The notes below the pieces were generated by a model. It ran no database searches, was not told the DNA's origin, and worked only from the letters and a program-made list of their open reading frames with translations. A DNA stretch of 64,000 bases from Jaltomata sinuosa (lineage: Eukaryota; Streptophyta; Magnoliopsida; Solanales; Solanaceae). The translations under genes and the position numbers were made by a program. The DNA lies in the NCBI GenBank assembly GCA_003996215.1, contig QJPP01000829.1, positions 310,001 through 374,000 on the forward strand, written 5' to 3'. This document shows, one piece after another, positions 55,540-64,000 of this stretch; the first letter of the stretch is position 1, and every line of letters starts with the position of its first letter.

Positions 55540-56020
55540 TACTTATCCATCATTTTTTCATCCTCTTCATTTCCCAAATAATGCTTAAACTTTGTGTCTA
55601 TTTACTTTGAATGTTCTGACACCATCTTTACTCAATAGTTCCATAACTCCATACGCAGATGCATTCACTACTTTGAATGGTCATGTTCATTTTAATTTAT
55701 GTTTTTCTGGGAAGAGTTTCAACCGGGAGCTGAACATTAGTAGGTTTGTCAGTAAGAATACTCTTTTTATTATTTTGTGATCGAGACCTTTCCTTGTACA
55801 TAACAACACTCTAATATGTGTGAAACTAAAATTCATATAATTTATTGAGTTGGGTTTGTCTTATACCTGTAGCTTCTTTCTAATCCATGTTCAATATATT
55901 TAGTGTTTTATGTTCTGACTCAACATGTAAGTGGCAATACTTTACAAAAATCTACCTGTAGGGTGATGCTCTTATGGGGTTTTGAAAGCTATTTTGTAAG
56001 CCCATAGAGCTTCATCTAAC
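55540..56020 (-). pseudogene. Athila-like integrase C-terminal half (element G)
   Basis: Read right to left: LDEALWAYKIAFKTP starting at 56020, CHLHVESEHKT near 55955, LNMD and QLNKLYEF near 55850-55900, YKER near 55790, then SRLKLFPEKHKLK and PFKVVNASAYGVMELL near 55640-55730, and VRTFKVNRHKV near 55600. This is the end of the integrase core and the GPF/Y module of Athila/Tat pol. It begins in mid-core where it meets the plus-strand RT of F. At least six stops or shifts. Confidence 0.72.
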
Positions 56021-56027
56021 TTTTTTG

Positions 56028-57200
56028 ATGAAGTGGCTAGACTCAGGTATTGTGTTCCCTATATGAGATAGCAGGTGGGTCAGTCCAGTTCAATGTGTCC
56101 TAAAGAAAGGGGGGATGACTGTGATAACAAATGAAAAGGACGAGCTGATTTAAACACATACAGTCACTGGGTGGAGGATTTGCATGGATTACAGGAAGTT
56201 AAATGAAGCTACCCCAAAAGATCACTATCCCATTCCATTCATTGATCAGATGTTGGACAGGTTAGCTGGATAGGAGTACTTTTGCTTCTTAGATGGATAT
56301 TCTGGCTATAATAAAATAGCCATAGCACAAGAGGATTAAGAGAAGATGACATTTACCAATCCTTATGGCACATATACTTTCAAGCGTATGCCCTTTGGGC
56401 TCTGTAATGTGCCGGCTACATTCCAGAGGTGTATGATGGCTATTTTTCCTGACATGGTGAAGGAGATTGTTGAAGTTTTCATGGATGACTTCTCAGTGTT
56501 TAGGAATTCATTTGATGCTTGTCTTCAAAATCTGGATAAAGTATTGGCAAGATGTGAGGAGACGAATCTGGTGCTTAACTGGGAGAAGTCCCACTTTTTG
56601 GTCACATAAGGCATTGTCCTTGGCCATAAAGTATCAAAAATGTTGTTAGAAGTATATCGATCAAAGATAGAAGTTATTGAGAAACTGTCACCTCCGGTCT
56701 CTGTGAGAGGTGTTCAAAGTTTTCTTGGTCATGTATATTTCTACAGATACTTCATTAAAGACTTCTCCAAGATATCCAGACCAATGTGTAAGTTGCTTGA
56801 TAAAGAGGTGAAGTATGAATTTGGTGATGACTGTGTGGAGGCATTTGATAATTTGAAGAAGCGCTTGATTGAAGCTCCTATTTTGATTGCCCCAAATTAG
56901 GAGTTGCGCTTTGAGCTTATGTGTTACGCCAGTGATGTTGTGGTAGGAGATGTGTTGGATCAGAGAGTTGACAAAGTATTTCATTCTATCTATTATGCTA
57001 GTAAGAAACTCGATGCGGCTCAGACAAACTACACAGTCAGGGAGAAAGAGATGTTGGCCTTAGTCTTTTCTTTTGACAAATTTCACTCCTATCTTGTGGG
57101 AACAAAAGTGATTGTGTATACGGATCATGCTACAATTCGTTACTTATTTAGCAAGAAAGATGCGAAGCCAAGACTTATTCAGTAGATTTTGCTGCTTTAA
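56028..57200 (+). pseudogene. Athila-like RT and RNase H (element F)
   Basis: Starts abruptly in the RT fingers (MKWLDSGIVFPI), then RWVSPVQCVLKKGGMTV, WRICMDYRKLNEATPKDHYP, FCFLDGYSGYNKIAIAQED, MPFGLCNVPATFQRCM, and the catalytic VFMDDFSVF near 56475 (FMDD is normal for this lineage). RNase H: ELMCYASDVVVGDVLDQ near 56910 (usual Asp is Ser), YTVREKEMLALVFSFDKF (Glu), VIVYTDHATIRYLFSK (Asp). All parts are in one frame to the end of integrase, interrupted only by stops (e.g. about 56076, 56151, 56269, 56337, 56607). 5' part, gag and LTR missing. Confidence 0.85.
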
Positions 57201-58643
57201 GAGTTTGATTTGGAGATCAGGGACCGAAAAGGTACAGAGAACCAAGTAGCAGATCACTTGTCCAGGCTTGAGAATTGGTCGCATGTGCCTACTCAAGGGC
57301 ATATCAGAGAGGAGTTTCCAGATCAACAACTCTTAGCTTTGAGTAATGCTAAGCTATCGTGGTATGCTGATATTGTCAACTTAGTGGTGAGTGGAGTGTA
57401 CCCCCCAGAAGCCACTACTCAACAGAAGAAGAAGTTATATCATGAGTCTCGATTTTATATATGGGACGAGCCCTACTTGTTCAAACAAGGTCCGAATCAA
57501 ATAATTAGAAGATGCATTATGGAAAATCATATGAGAGGGATCTTAGAGAGTTGTCATTCTTCTCCTTATGGGGGACATCATGGAAGAGAGCGCACAACAC
57601 ATAAGGTGTTACAGTCGGGCTTCTATTGGCCTACAATATTCAAGGATGTGACAACTTTTGTCAAAGGATGTGATTAGTGCCATATGAGTGGAGCTATTTC
57701 TAGAAGGCATGAGATGCCTTTAAGGAACATCCTGAAGGTAGAATTCTTCGACGTATGATGGATTGACTTCATGAGACCCTTCCCACCTTCTTTTGGTAAC
57801 AAGTACATGCTTGTTGCGGTTGATTATGTGTCTAAATGGGTAGAGGCTGTAGATCTTCCTACCAATGATGCAAAAGTGGTGGTGAAGTTTATGAAGAAGA
57901 ATATATTCATGAGATTCAGTACTCCGCGAGCAATAATCAGTGATGGTGGAACTCACTTCGTTAATAACTGGCTCAGAAAATTATTGGCTAAGTATGGGGT
58001 GCGTCATAAAGTAGCTACTGCATATCATCCCCAAACTAGCGGGCAGGTTGAGGTATTGAATCGGGAAGTGAAGCAGATTCTAGAGAAGACTGTTAATGCA
58101 CAAAGGAAAGATTAGGCTGAGAAGCTTGCTGATGCGCTATGGGCATAACAAACTGCTTACAAAATGCCTATTGGAGCTTCTCCTTATTGGTTCGTATATG
58201 CTAAGGCTTGTCATCTGCCGGTAGAATTGGAACACCAAGCCTATTGGACTATAAAGAAACTGAATCTTGACAAAGAGCTAGCGGCATAAAAGAGACAGCT
58301 GCAGCTTAATAAACTTGATGAGTTTAGGTTGCAGGCGTATGAGAATGCCAAGCTTTACAAGGAGAAGACAAAGAGGTGGCACGACAAGCACATCCTTCCT
58401 CGCTCGTTTGAACATGTTCAAAGAGTCCTCCTATTCAATTCAAAACTGAAGCTTTTCCCTGGGAAGCTTAAGTCTGAGTAGTCTGGACCATTTGAGATAG
58501 TAAAGATGACACCACATGGCGCAGTTGAGCTTTGGAGGGCTGACAAAATGGGTACAATCCTGGTTAACGGTCAAAGAGTGAAGCATTATTGGGCTGAGCA
58601 AGTGGACAGGGAGAAAACCTCAATCACCCTGTCGGATGAGTAA
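57201..58643 (+). pseudogene. Athila-like integrase (element F)
   Basis: Continues the RT frame. The RNase H end RDRKGTENQVADHLSRLE (about 57222-57275) leads to a 155-codon stretch with the H2C2 domain: CHSSPYGGHHGRERTTHKVL and FVKGCD, where the residue before the last Cys is a stop (TAG at 57675). Core: WIDFMRPF (first Asp), YVSKWVEAV, IISDGGTHFVNNW (second Asp, about 57937), TSGQVEVLNREVKQILEKT (Glu). Then the GPF/Y module: RWHDKHILPRSFEHVQRVL, KLKLFPGKL, SGPFEIV, GTILVNGQRVKHYW, stop at 58641. About five in-frame stops; no frameshift. Confidence 0.87.
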
Positions 58644-58661
58644 ATTTTGAGGTGTGTCATA

Positions 58662-58799
58662 CCGTGATGTTAAATCAGGCGCTGCGTGAAAGGCAACCCA
58701 TGAATGTATTATAATGGTTTAGGACAAAAATAACAAAAATACAAAAATATGAGTCGTGCCACGACCAAAACCAAGGCTCTAGGTGGGAGGCAACCCTCT
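58662..58799 (+). other. Conserved post-pol block, two copies (F)
   Basis: Copy 1 (58662-58702): ACCGTGATGTTAAATCAGGCG then CTGCGTGAAAGGCAACCCATG. Copy 2 (58753-58799): GTGCCACGACCAAAACCAAGG then CTCTAGGTGGGAGGCAACCC. They lie 91 bp apart just after the pol stop. Confidence 0.7.
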
Positions 58800-59814
58800 A
58801 TTTTTCTAATTGTTTATTGTTTTTGTAGAAGGAAAGGGAAAATACGAGCTAAGGATGACATGGGGGAAGGTATGTATGAAAAACCTCGCATCCCTGGGGT
58901 CTGGCATAACACTGGCATGCTGCCCCAAGGACCAAACTACCAAAGGGGCACCTTGGCGCTACACTGGCATGGTGCCCTAAGCGTGAACCCAGATTGGCAC
59001 CTTCTTAGCGCGTCGCCCCAAGGGGCAAAGCTTCGAGCGCCTACACTGGCGCATCTGTGGTGAGCTTCCCCATGCCACTTTCCACCAGGGCTCATCGTGC
59101 CAGGCCTGAAACTTCTGTGGGCCATTCTTGGCACAACACAGGCGCGGCACCCCATGGCCATTCCCAGGCACCCAACTTAAGTGAAAATGAGGAGGGTGAA
59201 GGGTCAACTGACCCGAGACCTGAAATGTTTAAGTCCTTACTCTTTAAAACCCCTAATTTTCCTACTCTCCTCTTTATTCCCTATATTAGAGCGCCGCCCC
59301 ACTCCTTTCTTCTCCCAACTTTCTTCTTCTTCCTATATTGTTACTCCCCTCAAGCTTGAACATTCTCCATAACTTCTCAAGGTAAGATCTCCCTTTACTT
59401 TCTACCACTCCCTATTTCTTCTTTATGCTTTCCATTATCAAGATTTGTAGGTGTAGACTAGTTTCATCTTGTTGTGAGAACTAAAACTTTTTCCACCATT
59501 GATGAGTGCTTGAACTCTTAAAATACACCTACAAAGAAGATTATCTTTCGTATATGCACTAGTAATGGTGGATTTTAAATTTTTCTCTTGTTTTTTTGAT
59601 GGGTCTTGATATGTGAAAGAAAAGTAGGTAGTAGGAGAAGATGATGAAAACAAAATTTTGTGAAAAGAGGGAAGTCTGAGTACCTCATGTCATCAACCTA
59701 TAGACACCATGCTAGCAAATTAAGTGTGGGGTTGTTATGACCATATCAAAACACTAATTTAGTTACTCTTGATTGTGCTGGTGTGATTTGTTTAAATTGT
59801 GTCTTGTAGGTACA
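58800..59814 (+). other. Post-pol leader of F with G/C-rich repeats and likely intron
   Basis: 58890-59180 is unusually G/C-rich with repeated ACTGGCATG, GGCACC, GCCCCAAGG and TGGGCCA words. 59220-59350 is pyrimidine-rich with CTTTAAAACCC, a promoter/leader-like stretch as in D (41885-41990). A 5' splice site CTCAAG/GTAAGATC is at 59379 and an acceptor TGTGTCTTGTAG/GTACA at 59808, just before the ATG at 59815. PPT-like TTAAGTGTGGGG at 59718. No coding. Confidence 0.5.
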
Positions 59815-61059
59815 ATGCCTCCAAGAGGAAAGAAGCCTGCTACAGAAGGAACGGGAAGAAAAAAGGTCCCAAAAAGGTGAATCATCTGGGATAGCAGCTC
59901 CTTCGATCCCGCAGGCACCCCCGCGAAAGTTTGAGAAAAGAGCAGTATGGATTCAGGGGATGGATTGGTTTGACTCTCAAAAAGAAGCTAAGTACCTCGG
60001 AGATGAGCATGTGGATGAAGAACGTTTGCAGGAAGAATTCCCCCAAATTCATGAGATGGTTTACAGATTTGGAATTCAATACATCTTCAAGGATATAAGA
60101 GAGTGCAGCCTTACTATGGTAAGGGAGTTTTATGCAAACTGGCAAACATGGGAGGTAGAAGCCAAAAAGTGGAAGTTCAAGGAAAGGTACTCTGATTCAC
60201 TACACGGGTTCTGAATGAATATTTAGGGATGCCACATGTTGATGCCACACCTTACTTGGAAATAAAATAGGAGCCACCATACCAAGACATACGCCACACA
60301 CTTTGTGGAGTAAATTCAATGGCTCATTGGGAAAGAAGTAAAGACACTGAGAAACATGCCACCTTGCATTATGCATATTTCAACCAACAGGCAAGAGTGT
60401 GGTTGAAAATTGTTTGTAGCACCCTTCTACCATGCAAACACACAACCGAGGTAACTAAAGATAGGGTGGTGTTGGTATACATGCTTATAAAGGGAATGCC
60501 GATCAATGTGGCTTCAGTGCTGAGACATGACATTATGAAATTTTGGAACAACAAAAGGTGGCATTTCTGCTATGGAGGATTGGTGACCCACTTTATAAGG
60601 AAATAAGATGTTGAGGAGGAAATTCATGATATGTGCCCACCCCAAGTTCCGTACTTGGTGAGTCAATTGGTTGATGTGACAAAGATGAAACCCCAATATA
60701 CTTCACATAGGCCGGTACTCTCTAATGCTGACCGATAGGCATGAGATAACAGTTAGATGGGCAGAATGTATGGGATGGCAGAGCTACAGTTGAGAATTGG
60801 TGGTCGACCTGCGATTAAGGAAGAGATGATTGCCCTGAGTGATCGTTACCCATTGACTGATAGTGCAATGTATATGTACAAGATGGGTCCATATTTTCAA
60901 GAGCCTTTGGATGATAATGAGTCGACTGCACATGACACTAATGACGATGAGGATGATGAGGTCGATGATGCTGGCACTGCTTTGATGGCAGTTGATGATA
61001 CTACAGCTGAGCAAGATCAGGAATTCATTATTGATGATGATGATGAGGACGACGCCTAG
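59815..61059 (+). pseudogene. Post-pol gene of F (putative plant transposon protein family)
   Basis: The ATG at 59815 gives MPPRGKKPATEGTGRKK, a basic head, then a frame change. The second frame holds WIQGMDWFDSQKEAKYLGDE and MVREFYANWQTWEVEAKKW (about 60115-60175). It returns to the first frame: LGMPHVDATPY, YFNQQARVWLKIVCSTLLP (about 60375-60430), VTKDRVVLVYMLIKGMPINV, AGPSM-like region absent, and further stops at about 60603 and 60736. From 60757 it is open to the end with RPAIKEEMIALSDRYPLTDS and an acidic tail. Same order of blocks as D's gene: basic head, REFYA/EFFASY, RxWxxFVxxxLLP, IxxGxxINV, acid tail. Function unknown; takes the env position. Confidence 0.75.
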
Positions 61060-62597
61060 AGGCCCAAGGAAATCCTTCTCTCACTCTTTACTTTTGTACT
61101 TATTTAAAGCACTGAGGATAGTGCTATGTTTAAGTGTGGGGTGGAGAAGAGACTTCCTATGATTTTCATTGCTAAATCATGAGTGCTTTGAGCGTCGTGT
61201 GAATGGTTTTTATTGTTAACCAAATGGTTGGTGGTATGCTTAGTAAGGTTTGTTTTTATTTTTTAGGTTGGGTTCTTCAGCTTTTGTTTTTTGTTTTTTT
61301 CCTGAGGATAGTCCCTTTGAACTGGGTAGATTTATTTTTTTTAGGATAGATTTTCTTTAGGTAAGTCGTAGTAGTAATGACTTGTCCCAATAATGGTTGG
61401 ATGACGATCGTCTTAAGAGAAAATTAGTCATAGGATTGTAGGATTAGAAACCTTGCCTTTGGAATGTAGAAATCCCACTTGGAGCCTTAGCTAGACGTCA
61501 TGGGTAGTTCATGCGAAGCAAGGCAAGTGAGTGAGAACTTCATAAGAGACACATAGGCTCTTTAACTAGACTCAAAAATGAAATAAATGGGCTTAATTGT
61601 GTAAAATTCACTCAATATGTTTGTGTATGAGCATACAAGTGTATCAATCCTATATATGCATCATGGTGCCGTGTGTGTGAGTTTTGGATTAGTTTCTTGC
61701 ATAGAGTAGCATCTAGAACTTTCTCCGTGTGTGTGTGAACTTTGACTAGCATGAAATTCGTGGAATATGATTGAGGTATTTTTTTGAAAAGCCATTCTTC
61801 TTGTTTCTTCTATGATTGTTTGTGCCACCTTGACATTGCCACTAGTGAAGCCCCTTTGAGCCTTAAATCCTACTTCTTTGTTAAGCCGCATAATGAGCCT
61901 ATCCACTTTGTTGAGACCCTACGAATTTCATCCAAATGAAAGTTCCTAATGCACTATGCACTTGAAAAGTTATTAAAAATTTAGGGAAACGAGATGAGAA
62001 GGGTAGATAAAAGGGAAGGCAAATGTAGTGAAAGAAAGATGTAGAGCCGGTTAAAAGTTGCAAAGTGCTTGTTGATAGGAGTCAAAAGGAAAAAAACTGA
62101 AGAAAAATTAAAAAGGTTGTGCTAGCAACAAGTACGCATCAACGAAAGGGCAAAAAGTAGATAGAATAAGTGGTGGTACAAGAAGGTGTGAACATAGGAG
62201 AAACTATGAAAGAAGGATAAAGAAAATAGAAAAAATGTAGTGTCATGTGCAATAGGGAAAAGAATCACTTTGTACCTAAAAGTATCCTACCCATCCCACA
62301 GCCGACATTACAACCAAACGGAAGTCCTTTTGATTCCATAAATGTTGTTGCTTTGTTGAATTCACTATACACTAAGGGAAAGCCTATGGTATATTATGAT
62401 ATGTTTGAAAAATCTTTTGAGAGAGTGAGTGCTTTAATGATTCAAAGTGCCCCATTGAAATTAACTTTGAGTGATTAAAAATAGGGGCAACACTAAATTG
62501 TGAGGGCACTCATGGAATATATTTTGTAGGGTTACTACTTGAGTTATTTACACATGGATATGTTGGCCCGATATTGTGATAAAGAGTCGGTTATAGA
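61060..62597 (+). other. Tail of F, no LTR seen
   Basis: PPT-like GTTTAAGTGTGGGGTGG at 61130 just after the gene. T-rich, then a region like D's tail (GGGAAAGCCTATGGTATAT at 62378 against GGGCAAGCCTATGGTTCG at 46290). A 77-codon stretch (62245-62478) has no known motif. Ends against the minus-strand pol of H near 62598 without an LTR. Confidence 0.45.
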
Positions 62598-63380
62598 GTG
62601 ATGAATGGAATACCTAGAACAGTGAGCCTCCTCCAATATCAATCTGACCAAGTAACCAACTCTAGGAATGCATATACGACCCTCGATCATCAGAATACTC
62701 TCTGAATCAAAAATCGCCTTCCTAGTCTCATTTCTCAACACTTTTTCATGAATGATCCTCAACCTCGCATCATCAAACTGTTGTGCTCGAATCTGCTCCA
62801 ACAAGGAAGATCTAGCCTCAATACAAGCAAGCATATGGCCTAACTCAGAAATATCAAGTCTAACTAATCTGTTAGCCAAGGACTGGATGTCCTAAGCTAA
62901 AGGTCTCTCCTCTATCTCTAAGAAATCCAAGCTACCTATACTCACCGCCTTCCGGCTCAAGGCATCCGCCACCACATTTGCCTTGCCCGAATGATAAAGA
63001 ATAGATATGTCATAGTCCTTCAGTAATCCAACCACCTACGCTGCCTCAAATTAGATCCTTCTGGCTGAAAATATATTGAAGACTACAATGGTCAGTAAGG
63101 ATCTCACAATGCATGGCATAAAGATAATGCCTCCACATCTTCAACGCGAAGACTACCACTGCTAACTCCAAGTCATGTGTGGGGTAGTTCCTCTCGTGAA
63201 CCTTCAACTGCCTGGAAGCATATGTAATAACCCGTCCATGTTGCATCAACACATAACCCAAGCAAATACCTGATGCATCCACAATACACGGGGAAACTCT
63301 GACCCTCAACCGAAAGAGCACGAATCGGAGCTGAAATCAACAAGGACTTGAGTTTCAGAAAGCTGGCCTCACACTCATCT
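62598..63380 (-). pseudogene. Element H RNase H and start of integrase
   Basis: Right part (63046-63321): CIVDASGICLGYVLMQHGRV with the first Asp, KVHERNYPTHDLELAVVVFALK with Glu, HCEILTDHCSLQYIFSQKDL with Asp, then after a frameshift KANVVADALSRKAV near 62960-62980. Left part (62600-62879): LVRLDISELGHMLACIE, IHEKVLRNETRKAIFDSESI and ICIPRVGYLVRLILEEAHCSRYSIH, the linker and the first His of the integrase zinc domain. It stops abruptly at 62598 where F's tail begins. Frames differ between the two parts. Confidence 0.82.
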
Positions 63381-63385
63381 GACCA

Positions 63386-64000
63386 CTAGAATGGATCATT
63401 ATTCTGAGTCAATCTAGTCAATGAAGTTGCTATCGAAGAAAACCCCTCTACAAACCATCTGTAATACCTTGCCAAACTCACAAAACTGAGAACCTCGATA
63501 GGAGAGGTAGGCCTAGCCCAATCACGAACTGCTACAATCTTTGCCGAATCTACCATAATCTCATCCTTGGACACCACATGCCCAATGAATGCCACAAACT
63601 CAAGCCAAAACTCACACTTAGTGAATTTGGCATACAACTGATGGTCTCGGAAGGTTTGAAGTACAACTCTAAGATGCTTCTCATGCTTCTCTCTACTCAT
63701 CGAATAAATAAAAAGGTCGTCGATGAACACAATCAGAAATGAGTCCAAGTAGGCACATAACACACGGTTCATCAACTCTATAAATATTGTTGGGGCATTA
63801 GTCAACCCAAAAGAAATGACTAGGAACTCATAATGGTATCGAGTCCTAAGTATAGTCTTGGGATATTCTCAGCCCTAATCCTCAACTGGTAATAATCATA
63901 CCTCAAATCTACCTTAGAGAATACCGCTGCACCCTGTAGCTGGTCAAATAAATCATCAATACGCGACATCAGATATCTGTTCTTAACTGTCACCTTATTC
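63386..64000 (-). pseudogene. Element H reverse transcriptase (partial, runs off window)
   Basis: Enters from the right edge with NKVTVKNRYLMSRIDDLFDQ and FSKVDLRYDYYQLRI (about 63870-63990), a frame change near 63840, then the open stretch 63386-63805: MTNAPTIFIELMNRVLCAYL, catalytic VFIDDLFIYSMSREKHEKHL with both Asp, KCEFWLEFVAFIGHVVS, and the thumb VLSFVSLARYYRWFVEGFSS. Chromovirus (Tekay/Del-type) as judged by the order and by RNase H to its left. The gag and protease would lie beyond 64000. Confidence 0.85.

Noticed and set aside
58749..59063. 104-codon open stretch with several Trp/His
   Set aside because: Falls on the second post-pol block and the G/C-rich words, with a long open stretch on the opposite strand too, as expected of G/C-rich non-coding DNA.

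Overview
This is plant nuclear DNA made almost entirely of decayed, mutually nested Ty3/gypsy LTR retrotransposons. I found no host gene, no rRNA or tRNA gene and no CRISPR array. The plant origin rests on chromodomain-ending pol genes, initiator-Met and Asp tRNA primer sites, Athila-type post-pol genes and a LINE with a zf-RVT-like tail. From memory the gag and post-pol proteins look most like those of Solanaceae (tomato, pepper, potato, tobacco), but that is recall and not a search.

Layout, left to right. 1-1912 (minus): gag start, Asp-type primer site and 5' LTR of an Athila-like element (E). 2290-4646 (minus): gag, primer site and LTR of a second element (I). 4647-5344 (minus): tail of a LINE. 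5345-23379 (plus): a chromovirus (B1) with gag, protease, RT, RNase H, integrase and chromodomain. A C-like solo LTR (7185-8369) cuts its gag, and a complete chromovirus C (13902-23171, minus) cuts its 3' LTR.

23380-53280 (minus): a large chromovirus A with gag at the right and chromodomain at the left. Two later insertions split it: B2 (25526-37018), a non-coding LTR element with giant repeat-filled LTRs, flanked by perfect 5-bp TATAC duplications; and D (39708-48317), an Athila derivative that has lost pol but keeps its post-pol gene. 53281-56020 holds unrecognised coding-like DNA and the minus-strand tail of an Athila-like element G. 56028-62597 (plus) is an Athila-like RT/RNase H/integrase plus post-pol gene (F), joined head to head with G. 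62598-64000 (minus) is the pol of another chromovirus (H) running off the window.

Every protein gene seen has stops or frameshifts, so the elements look immobile on their own. Insertion order can be read from nesting: C is younger than B1, and B2 and D are younger than A. I see no new defence or metabolic system. The most unusual features are the B2 family (coding-free interior, 5.3-kb and 3.7-kb LTRs, three tandem repeat classes, a 1.6-kb duplication inside one LTR), the pol-less D derivative, the recurrence in several LTR families of a cluster of one short self-complementary word, and a hairpin-bearing head-to-head junction between two pol fragments.
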